A stretch of DNA of 64,000 nt, taken from positions 30,001 through 94,000 of the forward strand of contig NC_087099.1 in NCBI RefSeq assembly GCF_963855985.1, in the 5' to 3' direction. The stretch comes from Ostrinia nubilalis. Taxonomy: Eukaryota > Arthropoda > Insecta > Lepidoptera > Crambidae. The notes beneath the pieces are model-generated. The model was not told the origin of the DNA and made no database searches. It saw only the letters and a program-made list of their open reading frames with translations. Position 1 is the stretch's first letter. Every line of letters begins with the position of its first letter. Of the stretch, positions 10,501-22,500 are shown piece by piece. The translations under genes were made by a program, and so were the position numbers.

Positions 10501-13500
10501 TTTTTTTTATAAATGGACTAAAATACGAAAATTGGTGAAAAATAAAATCGAATAAAGAAGATGAAGAATTTAATTTGAAGAACAAGTGAAATAAATGGAA
10601 TGTCGGAGAATTTTAAGAAGATCTAAAACTAAGAAAAATGGAAATGCTGGCTGCTGGGCGTAGATGGTGCCAGATGGAGGTTTGGTGATGTGCTGGGCGC
10701 TGGGAGATGTCGGAGTCAGATGTTGGTTAATTGCTGGCTGCTGGGAGAGTTCGTGTCAAGGTGATGAGTGCTGCCGGGTGATAAAACTCGAGCAAGAAAG
10801 GCATTATCGGAAACATCAAGTAATATTAATTTTACATTCGAATCATTAAATATTTTTAAATCATTTTTATGACTAATTGCTTATGTAATTCACATGTGGC
10901 CACTGTGTAATTATTTGGTGTCATTTTTTTTAGAAAATAAGAATTTAACGTAGAAGGGTCAAATTAAGTAAGTAATTTTGAAGTCTGAATAATGTCGAAA
11001 ATTATAACATTATTAACACATTTTTAAAAATTTATATTAATTTTGTAACACGGCGCGCCCTTTTATTTACTTCGAGCGACCAGCGCCGAGCCTGCCACTA
11101 CGTCACAGCGAGGTCTATGCGTACGCGCAGCCGGTTTACCCTGCCCCGAGACCCCGCTCGCCGCCGCGTGCGTCACACGCGCTCACCGGCTGGCTATAAA
11201 AGGCGTGCGAGCCGGCCTAGCAGACAGTTCGTCCACGACGCTCCGCGCTTCCGTACCACGGAACACGATGCGCCCGCAGGATTGAACTCGCACACACCGC
11301 GATGGTAAGGTCTGCTTCCGTAACACGGAACTGACTGGACATCGCGTTGTATCGTCCCATGCACGCTTCCCGTGCCTACTAGATAGTTAATAGAAATAGT
11401 AACTGTTGTCTTGTAGTAGCTAAGTTAATTACGCTAATTAGAATTTGCTCATTGTTTACATTCATGCTTAGCTCAAATGCATAATCCAATCCTGGTTTTA
11501 TGACTTAGATAATTATTCACGCTTCTTGCTATAAATTTATTAAGTGAATGCTATTGTACTAAATATGGCCCTAATGCATACGCCGATCCTAGTTTTATGC
11601 TTTGCACATGCTTTTGTTATGAACTTTATTAATTAGACGCAATTGTTTAGTTTTCAATTAAGTTTAGATCATATGCATAAACCGATCCTTGTTTTGTGTT
11701 CTAATTGAATTACTCACGCTTTTGTAATAAAGTTTATCAAGTAAATACAATTGTATAGCTTACTATTGGATCCGGCTCAAATGCATATACCGATCCTCAT
11801 GTTTCGCTTTGAATATTTAATTAGTCAATGCAATTAGTATTGCTTTGCTCATAATGTACATGCCGATCCTAACTTTACTGTGATATTTTGTTTGTATCGA
11901 CTATCCCGTAACTTGAGAGGTTGTCTGCTTTGATCGTGTAATTTAGTCATAGGTTGATTGGCAATAAACACGAGATAAAGCCCTATACAATTGGTTTTGG
12001 TCATTTCTCTCTGTAGGTTAGGTTCCCCTCTTATAAATTGGGCGTCCCAACGTGGCGTCCTTTTACAATTTGCAATTTACTTCATCAAATATAAATTTCA
12101 ATACTTTTAAAAGAAATTGGTTAAAGACTTTATCTATTAATTTGTTCATTGTAATTAATTTTGTTTGCTTAATTAAAATAAATTTTAATTGCAAATGGCA
12201 ATGCCAGATTTTGTATGGAAGGTGGCGTCTTTTTTTTTTCGCGCGGCCATCGACCAAACTTTGTTTTTTGATTACAAAATAGTGTAATAAACTAAACTTA
12301 CTATGGCATGCATACCTCTAAACTCAGTCTGAACTGAGTTACGAGCATTAGAAGTTTGATGATTTTCATACTAGATTTGCTTTTTGGGCGCAAGTTTTGT
12401 AAGAAATTGCAACAAAATATTGCGGTATTTTTTTATTGCGCTGATTCTGCTGCATACTGATGTCTGGAGCCTTTGATGGATGTTATTGTTTGTTTACACA
12501 TACAATGTCACTATTTTGTTGCAATTTCTTACAAAACTTGCGCGCAAAAAGCAAATCTAGTATGTAAAATCATCAAACTTCTAATGCTCGTAACTCAGTT
12601 CAGACTGAGTTTAGAGGTATACATGTCATAGTAAGTTTGGTTTATTACACTATTTTGTAATCAAAAAAGAAGGTTTGGTCGATGGCCGCGCGAAAAAAAA
12701 AAGACGCCAATTTCCGGCATTGTCTTTTAATATCACTAGTGTTCAGGTCCGTTTTGATGACCTATAAGTAATGAATACAATTTTGAGGTTGCATACCCAA
12801 CTCATTGGTCGCGCGCCTGGCCGGTTAGAAAATACTTTTTACTTTTTTGCGTTTTTTTCATCGACTGTCACTTTTCTCTTTTGTCTTGAATTTTCTACCA
12901 AAACGAAATGTAATTTATTTTATTTGAAGCAATATAATTTTACATTTTACATTTAACAAAGCCTTTCAATTAATAAATATCCCTCGTAGAGTGAAAGAGT
13001 AAAATTCCGTTCATGGTCCTACGAGTCGGATTGGCTTTGAAAGTGGTAGGGAAGTTTCGGTAGTCCATTGCGGAATACCGCCTGTACGTAATAACTGGAT
13101 AGCAAGCTGCTATTTCGGAGTCCACACGGCAGTGGAAGGGTCCGGTCTCTGGATGGAGGCTGGATAATAAGCGTACGGGAGGAGCAGTTAAGTCGTTGGC
13201 AGCGGTTGGCGGCAGCCAAGGAGCGCTAGGGAGCGCTAAATTCGAACGAGCAAAGCGAGCGTGAGTAAGAAGTACGCGCCTAGGAGCTGATGGTGCACGT
13301 AATATCATCTCCAAGTGTGTGTTGTGAGAGTGCAATCGTGAGTAGTTTAAACATTATTTACTTTGAAACGGAAAGAAGATTGAAAACTAACATTGAACAT
13401 TTACTTTACTAACGTTGCATTTTTTCATGTGTACTTGTTTTTTGTTTTATTAACTGTGTATATTTTGCTGCTGTGCGTGTGTATTTTTGTATTTTTATTT

Positions 13501-16500
13501 TACTTGTTGTGTATTTTGTTGATTTATTTGTCAACTATGGAACCATTCGCTAAGGTTCAAGAGGCCACTAAGGCCGCAATCGAAAGAGCTTTTACTAATT
13601 TCAAAAAGTGTCCAAAAGACAGGTTAAGTCAAGCTTATCTTGAAACTAGGTTGGAGACATTAGAACAGCACTGGGCTGTCTTTTTTAAAACCCAACAAGA
13701 GATTGTCAGTCGCATTGACGAGGATGAACTGCAAGAGTCTGATTATTACAAAGACAATGTGTTTGACGAGGTAGAGGAATTGTACATGGACTACAAGTCA
13801 CATATTAAGGAGAAATTAAACATGTTAGTTTCATTGCCTACTTTCAAATCACATAAAGAATCAGCTCCGCAATCAACGCAGTTCAAATTACCTGAAATTA
13901 AAATACCTACGTTTTCAGGTAAATACCGAGAGTGGCAAACTTTCAGAGATTTGTTCTTGGGACTGGTCCATAATAATCATACTTTAGATTCAGCACAAAA
14001 ATTATACTACTTGAAAGCTTATCTTGTGGGAGATGCTGCGCAACTCTTAAGAAATATTTCAGTTACAGCTGAAAACTACTTGAGCAGCTGGGAAAAGCTT
14101 GAGAGTATGTATAATAATAAAAAATATTTAGCTAACAATATACTAAAACGGTTGTTTAATCAAAAATGTCTAAACACAGAATCGGCTCCGGAAATCAAAC
14201 AATTATTAAGCACAACTTCTGATTGTTTAGAATCCATGAAAAACTTAGGGGTAGATATCTCCTCTTGGGATATATTTATCATACATTTAATCGGCGGAAA
14301 ACTCGATAAAGAAACTAGAAAGGCCTGGGAGTTAAATGTTTCATCAGTCGGAACTGATGAATTGCCAACTTATGATCAGTTTTCTCAATTTTTAACGAGC
14401 CGATTCCGTTGTTTAGAGAACTTACATGACAGGACCAGTTCTGCTAGGGCTGTAAGTAAAAGCTCACATTCGTATCATGCACAAAATAATACCTATAGTA
14501 TAACTTGCAGTTATTGTAAAGATAGCCATAAAATTACAAAGTGTAAAAAGTTTGCACAGGAAAGTAACGAAGCTCGCCGGTGTTTTGCTCAGGAGAAAGG
14601 TTTGTGTTTTATTTGTTTATACAATAATCACCCTGCCAAGGCTTGCAAAACTACTTTCAGATGCCATATTTGCAAAAAGCGTCATAATACATTGTTACAT
14701 CCCAGCGATTTATCGCAATCTATGGGGGATAACTCGACGAAGGGCGTCAATTCTGCCATGCGGGCGGAAGGTAGAACGGCTAATTCAAGCACAAAGGTAG
14801 GAAGTCTTGATGATAAAGTTGTGTCATGTTTATCGACTGGCAATTGTAAAGGAACTGTTCTGTTACCAACAGCATTGGTTAAAGCCAAGTCGAGGGATGG
14901 CACTTACCGTGATATGCGAGCCTTGTTAGATCAAGGTTCGCAAGGCTCTTTTATAACTGAATCAATGGTTCAGTACTTAGGACTAAAGAAAAACTTTAGT
15001 AAACACACTGTGACAGGTGTAGGGGGAGACAATACTTTGTTGTCTAAATCGTACGTGACTTTACACTTAAAGTCGAGGTTTGATCCAACTTTCAACATGC
15101 AGATTAACGTTTACGTTTTAAAGGCAATAACATCTCTTCTTCCATCCGTAGAAGCATGCCCTGTAGATTTGTTAGGGTTAACAATAGGAGACCTTGCTGA
15201 TCCGGAATATTATAAGCCAAATAAAATTGACGTTCTGCTAGGTGCTGAAGTATACAGCCAAGTGGTTCGAGCAGGTATTGAACGCAGTGCATCTAGCCGG
15301 GTGTTAGCACAAGAAACGACTTTTGGCTGGATACTGTCTGGAGTCGTTGAAGCAGATTCCCTATCTAGGACCGATTCATTTACTAACACTACAGTTATGC
15401 ATGTAAGTATGGAGAATGATGACATGTTGAAGAAATTCTGGGAGCTTGAAGGAGAACCTTGTGTGGCCAAAAAGATGTTGACTGAAGAAGAGGTAAAATG
15501 CGAACAGTTATTCGTAGCCACCACACGACGTGATAAAAGTGGTCGTTATGTAGTCAGACTGCCGTTCAAGGATGATATTCGAAGCTGTGCAGAAGGTGGA
15601 TCTAAACAAATAGCTGAAAAGAGATTTAAGGGTTTGGAAGCTAAACTGTTAAAGAACATAAAATTGAAAACCGATTATAGTCAAGTGATACATGAATATA
15701 CAGAATTGAACCACATGGTAAAAGTGACGAAGCAGGAAGTTAATAAAAAGGGTTTATACTTACCCCATCATGCTGTAATCCGCGAAGACAGAGCAACGAC
15801 AAAGGTTCGTGTCGTATTCGATGCATCCTGCAAAGGTAGTAATGGAATATCTTTGAATGATAACTTGATGGTAGGGCCTACCTTGCAAGCGGATCTTCGA
15901 CACATCGTTATGCGTTGGAGAAAACATCTTATCTGCATAGTAGCCGACATTGTAAAGATGTATCGACAGGTGCTCGTAGACAGAGAAGATACGTCTTTTC
16001 AACGTATACTGTGGAGAGATAATCCTGAAAAGGAAATCGAAGAGCACGAACTCCTAACGGTTACATTTGGAACCGCTTGCGCGCCATTTTTAGCAGTTCG
16101 CGCGTTGCAGCAAGTAGCGTACGATGAAGCTCAGGAATCTCCAAGGATAAAGGAAATCATTTTGAATGATTTCTATATGGATGACCTCATGACAGGAACT
16201 GAAAATGTAGATGACGGTTATTCAATTTACAGCGAAATAAAAGCTACATTAGCGAAGGGTGGCTTTCAGTTACAAAAATGGATAAGTAATAGTATGGAAT
16301 TACTACATAAAATAAAGGAAGATGTGAGAGATAAAGATGAAGGTATCAAGATAGAAATGGATGCAAATATAACAAAAATCTTGGGACTTACCTGGGATCC
16401 ACGTACTGATTCCTTTCAGTACTCGGTTGATCTTGCTGCTCTAATAGAACCTGTAACAAAAAGAAGAGTTTTGTCTGATATAAGTAGATTATTTGATCCG

Positions 16501-19500
16501 CTAGGCTGGCTGGCTCCAAGCATCATTATAGCAAAAGCAATGATTCAACAACTATGGCTGGCTGGTATCGTCTGGGATGAATAGCTGCCAAGCGAATTAT
16601 TAAGCAAATGGTGTACTTACCGTGATATTTTGAATGCATTGAAGAATGTGAGAATCCCGCGCTGGTTACACACAAAAACTTCTGATAAACAAGTTCAATT
16701 CAATGGTTTTTCGAATGCGTCAAAAACAACTTATGCAGCTGTAATGTATATTAGGGTAGAAGATGCCGAAGGTAACTAAATAAACTGGGTGACGTGGTTT
16801 TGATCAAAGAAGATGGCATGCCTCCTGGCAGGTGGTTGTTGGGTAGAGTCGAGCAGAAACATCCTGGCCCTGATCAAATCACCCGAGTGGTTACAAAATT
16901 ATTTGATCAAAAGACCTGTGTCCAAAATTTGTGTGTTTCCATTAGCGGAATAATTAATTATTGTAATTTTAAGTTGAAATGTAAATGTGATGTGCATGTT
17001 AAAATTACTTGATTCTTATGATTAATATTTTGTGGTAGCACTTCTCTTTGTTTGTATAGTTGAAGTAAACTTATTATTATTATTTTTTAATCACAATGAG
17101 TAAGTATGTTTTAGTTAAGAGTATGTGCTACGTTAACTATTTAGTAGTATTTATTACTATTATGCCCGCTGAAGGCAAGGAAGTTTATTTTTGTTAAGCT
17201 TATCGTGTACATAGTTTACTTTAACTTTGAACTGTATAGTATGGGTTTGATTATTGTTTGGTTCTTGTTTTGTTTAACAAAGTAGGTAAAGGACATTCTG
17301 GAGTTATGTCCTTTAGCGGGCGGAAATGTTCAGGTCCGTTTTGATGACCTATAAGTAATGAATACAATTTTGAGGTTGCATACCCAACTCATTGGTCGCG
17401 CGCCTGGCCGGTTAGAAAATACTTTTTACTTTTTTGCGTTTTTTTCATCGACTGTCACTTTTCTCTTTTGTCTTGAATTTTCTACCAAAACGAAATGTAA
17501 TTTATTTTATTTGAAGCAATATAATTTTACATTTTACATTTAACAAAGCCTTTCAATTAATAAATATCCCTCGTAGAGTGAAAGACGTAAATTCCGTTCA
17601 CTAGAATAAATTGGTATTTGAAATTATTCATTTTACATATTTTTTTAAATATTCGTTGTCATTATAATTTTTAGTAGTAACAATAATATTTATGTAGAAT
17701 CTATAAAAATCAATTAAATTTTAAATTTTAAAATATGCTGTCTTGTGAATATTTTACTACATAATTCTCTGTTTTCATTTATTAATGGCAAATAATTTTA
17801 TGCATTAATCAAGGTTAAGCATTTTTCAAATCGTAATTTCAACTATTGGAAATTAATTTTATCAAAGTATCTAAGTAAGTGTCGACGAGCTATTTGCGGT
17901 TCACATTCGTCAGCGAATTCCTTCGTAGTCTTGTACTGTTTCGTTAGTTGGTTTTAAATTTCATTATTTTTGTGCCAAATAACTGATAAAAATATTTTTA
18001 TATGCATAGCATTATTTGTATTTTTCAAGACGATACATTTAAAGTTAAACATTATATTTTCAATTGAAATTTCAAACAGTTTTAATTCTTCAATTTTATT
18101 TCTTATCTTTGTAATAAATGTGCAAAAACGTACATACTTATTTTTTTTAGTAAATTCAAATAACTCTATGACTTATTACGATAGCAGAGATTTAGTTGTA
18201 ATTTACAAGAATATTTATAGTGCATTGAGCAATGTCTACCAGTCAACTTTTCATTTCACAACTTTAAATATTCTATTTGAATGAAATTATACATTTTTAA
18301 TTTAATAAATTGTATCGATTTGATATAGCTAAACTACTTGATATTTTAACGAATGACTATTTAAAAAAAAAAAATGTAATATGTAATTTACTCTAAATAC
18401 AGCGTTTATTAACTTTGTTCAGTTTATAATGATTTATCTAAAAATCAAAGTAAATAATTATTATGATTATCATTGTTCAACATTTTAACTCGATCCGATT
18501 TTTTTTTTAATTTAACTATTAAGACGTCTCTAACGTTTTATTTCCAAAAATAGATTATTTTATAATTTTGACTTTGACAGTATTTGGTTTTTACTAATAA
18601 ATAAAGAGTACTTAAATCACGACAATTAAAGCTAGACCAATGCCTGTAAATTCTTTAACACTTTATACTTTTATTTGTTAATTTCAAATTTTTCGAGATA
18701 TTATTTAATTTTGTTTCATACATAATTATCATCAGGATTAGATAATACCCTTAAAATTAAATTAAATTTTCATTTTGATTAAATTCGTAGCTACAGTATA
18801 GGTATTACATATTTTTCATTTACTGTATCACTTTCTTTTAAATACATAATAGGACATTTAAATTATTAACATAATTTATGATTACGAGCCAGTACTATTG
18901 TTAAAGTATAAAAAAAAAAACAGCATAATTATTTCGAATAATACATGAATTTTTATTAAAGAAAACTTATTTGTAATAATAAAAAGTACCTATTCCATAA
19001 CTTGAATACTTATTTTGACTTATATTCAGAAACTTTAATAGTAACTTTCTTATTAATTTGATTGACAGTGTTAATATTTCACACAAAATAATGTTTTGAG
19101 ACTTTTATCTTGTAACACATTTTAAGTAGTAAATTAAATATTGCAATGTATGTTATAAAGTATTTTTCGATTTTTATAATTAATTGTATATTCACATAGT
19201 TCACAACTTCAGATAGTCGTATTGCGCAATAATTGCATTACCTACTTACAAGACTGCACGTGTAACCGCATCAGCATTTTTGGTTAGTGACGTTCATCAG
19301 AAAGTAATATGAAGCTATACCTTAGTGGGAAAGCAATGAACAACAGATATTGTAACATAATAACTTGTTTGCCTGACATCATTTTATCAGTTCTTTAGAA
19401 TTAGTTGTTTAATGAAATCTTAAACGTTAACATATTTGGAACAAGCTAAATATTACGTAGAATGATTTTGTTTGATAGTTATCAAGTTTTGTTTTATAGT

Positions 19501-22500
19501 GGGTTCCTAATACTACAGAAAGATTTACTTTGAAAACTTTTGATGAGATAGATGGATTTATTTTTTGTATTACGAGAGAGATATTAGAAATCAGATTTTG
19601 AATAGTTTTGGTAGATTGAAAGTACGAATGTATTAAAAAGCTTTTGTAACAATAGAGTGCATTAGTTACATTCGAATGAACGATGTGAAAAAGAAATGTG
19701 AAATAAATGGATGTTAAGGATTATGTTATGTGATTGATAGATTGTTTTGATTGTAGAATGGAAAGTATTATTTTAAAAATAGGGAATACTTTAGTAGAGA
19801 TATTTTGTAACACTAGTGGAATGATCAACCACAAGTAAACAAAATCATTTATGCTAAAGAATTCAAACGTTTGATTTTATTGTTTGGAATTGAATGTTTA
19901 TGAAAGAGAAATAAATATGTTGTAAAGGTAATTATGGCAAAAAAAAGGAGGTACAAAACGACGTCGAATCCTTCAGTTTGATCATGGTGTAAACGAGATT
20001 TCTCTGTGTAAGCTGTTGGAGGTCAAAGGTACAGTCAAGGGAATCAGATCCTTCATTTGATCATGGTGTAGACGAGTTTCTCTCCGTGAAAATAGTTGGA
20101 GATCGAGTGATCTTAAAACATGACCCTTAATAAGTCTATGCATAGCAACAAAGACTAAAATGTCTTATAAAAAGTCGACTATAAAATAAACAGACTGTAC
20201 CTAAAATAAAATAAATAAAAAAGTGTTATGAATAAAAAATAGAGCTGGCCAGCCTAAATAAATAATATGTGTCCATATACCCAATAAGAGGTATATAAAT
20301 AAATAAATAAAAATAGTACCTACCTAAATAAGTGAATATGCCAAGTAAGAGAGATATTATTATGCCCAAGAGGTAATAAATATAGGAGAATGTAAGAAAG
20401 ATTATGTTTATCTAGATAGGTGTTTAGAAAAAAGTTAAGATTGTTAGCAAAACCTCACAGGCAAGGTTATATTATTGAGAAATATTATCATTGTTAAATA
20501 ATAATATGGAAAGTAAATGGTATATTTATGAATATTTTAGTTTCAATTTTGTTTGGATAAAATTTTGAAGTCATGAAACTGAAATTATAATAATATGTTT
20601 TAACATTATTTGTAGTATTGATAAAATTTGAGAATGGTGTTTATGTAATTGATTAAATGATAATGTTATTGAGTTCAACATCAAAATATTTCTTTAGGTT
20701 CCCACTATACTGTTTTGTCAATTGTAAAAAACGATATTGACGATATTGAGTTTAGAAAGACTGAATTAAAGTAGTAAATTTTAATCTTTAGAATCTATCA
20801 TTATCATATCAAGGTAAAAACTGGCACAACTGAAAATGCAATATTATGTGTAATGTGTTTTTTATAAATTAGGAAAAAGTAAATAATTAATTTGACCCAA
20901 CTACTGTAATATGTAACACTTTAAGTACTTAATATATTTTAAATTCTGTAGATCGTAAGTAAGAAAACTTTGCGATGTATAATTTTTGTGGCGATATTTT
21001 CATGGTATGTAGGTGACTAAAAGACAATGCCGGAAATTGGCGTCTTTTTTTTTTCGCGCGGCCATCGAACAAACCATGTTTTTTAGATACAAAATAGTGT
21101 AATAAACCAAACTTACTATGACATGTATACCTCTAAACTCAGTCTGAACTGAGTTACGAGCATTAGAAGTTTGATGATTTACATACTAGATTTGCTTTTT
21201 GCGCGCAAGTTTTGTAAGAAATTGTAACAAAATAGTGACATTGTACCTATGTGTAAACAAACAATACCATCCATTAAAGGCTCCAGACATCAGTGTGGAG
21301 TAGAATCAGCGCAATAAAAAAATAGCGCAATATTTTGTTGCAATTTCTTACAAAACTTGCGCGCAAAAAGCAAATCTAGTATGTAAAATCATCAAACTTC
21401 TAACGCTCGTAACTCAGTTCAGACTGAGTTTAGAGGTATACATGTCATAGTAAGTTTGGTTTATTACACTATTTTGTAATCAAAAAACAAAGTTTGGTCG
21501 ATGGCCGCGCGAAAAAAAAAAGACGCCACCTTCCATACAAAATCTGGCATTGCCATTTACTATTGAAACAGAAACCTTGTAATTACTATTTGAATTGGAA
21601 TTTATAGTTTTGTATATCTAACAATTACTTTCTTTAAAATTTAAATATTGTCTGTTTCGTAATAATTTGGAAGTAATGAAATTATTTTACAACATCTAAA
21701 TATTTAATTTATACTGTAACATCTTTAAAAATCTGTTTTTCTGTCTGTGTAGATTGTTATGTTTGATAGTCAAAAAATTATCCTATTTAAATATCAGTTT
21801 ATGTGGAATTTTCTAAATTAGTCAACTCATTTATGTATTTCTTTTTCTCTAAAAATATGAATGTAAAAACAAAAAAATATTTTGTGGTCTGTAAACTTTT
21901 GGTTTTTTTTTATGTTCAATTACTTTTTACAATTATGATTTGTAATGAAAATTATGATCATTTGAAATAGAGTTTTTCTCGGATTTTAATGTATTTTGAT
22001 GTTTTGTTTTGAACTGTTGTAACTAAATTTAATATTTGAAAAAATATTGTAAACCAATTTTTTTTCTTTTAAAAAGGGGGGAGGTGTAGTATGTGTACGC
22101 GCCAAACCTATATATTTGACGTTGCTGCGTAAACTGACCCACTCAAATATACTAGCATCGCACAGTATAGACTCTTTCATTGTCAACTCCCGGTCCCCAC
22201 ATTACAGATTATATACCTCTAAATATGAAATTAGCTTTTTTTGTTTTTTTTTTAGTTAAGATTTAGAGGTCGCTACCAGCTGTCAAAATATTTACAAAAG
22301 CTTTGAAAATCTTAAATCATGGTTTCATAAATGTTTTATTTAAGTGTTTATATCACATTTTACGTGCAAATGAACATCGCATAGATAGAATAGACAATCG
22401 CTTCTTGTCCCCTTCTCCCCTCAACCCCTCTTCTATACCGACCATGGTACCGACGCGTCGAGATACTAACAAGTAAACTCTTATATCTTAAAAATAATTG

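Larger units (their letters stand above)
12740..17600 (+). mobile_element. BEL/Pao LTR retrotransposon with internal deletion
   Basis: Identical-length 274-bp LTRs (12740-13013 and 17327-17600) with TG...CA ends and a 4-bp duplication CTAG (12736-12739 and 17601-17604). TGGTCCTACGAGTCGG follows the 5' LTR as the likely primer site. GCGGGCGGAAA precedes the 3' LTR as the polypurine tract. The LTRs differ at only a few bases near their ends, so insertion is recent. RNase H is broken and the integrase core is deleted, so this copy cannot be autonomous. Confidence 0.95.
10299..22206 (+). mobile_element. 11.9-kb non-autonomous LTR retrotransposon
   Basis: Two 122-bp direct repeats with TG...CA ends (10299-10420 and 22085-22206) are flanked by the 4-bp duplication GATT. 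Right after the 5' LTR, TGGCGACCCTGCC at 10421 resembles a tRNA-Arg-type primer binding site. Just before the 3' LTR is a purine tract AAAAAGGGGGGAGG. Outside nested insertions the interior is AT-rich and I see no gag or pol, so it is either a short-LTR non-coding derivative or a copy whose coding part was lost. Confidence 0.85.
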
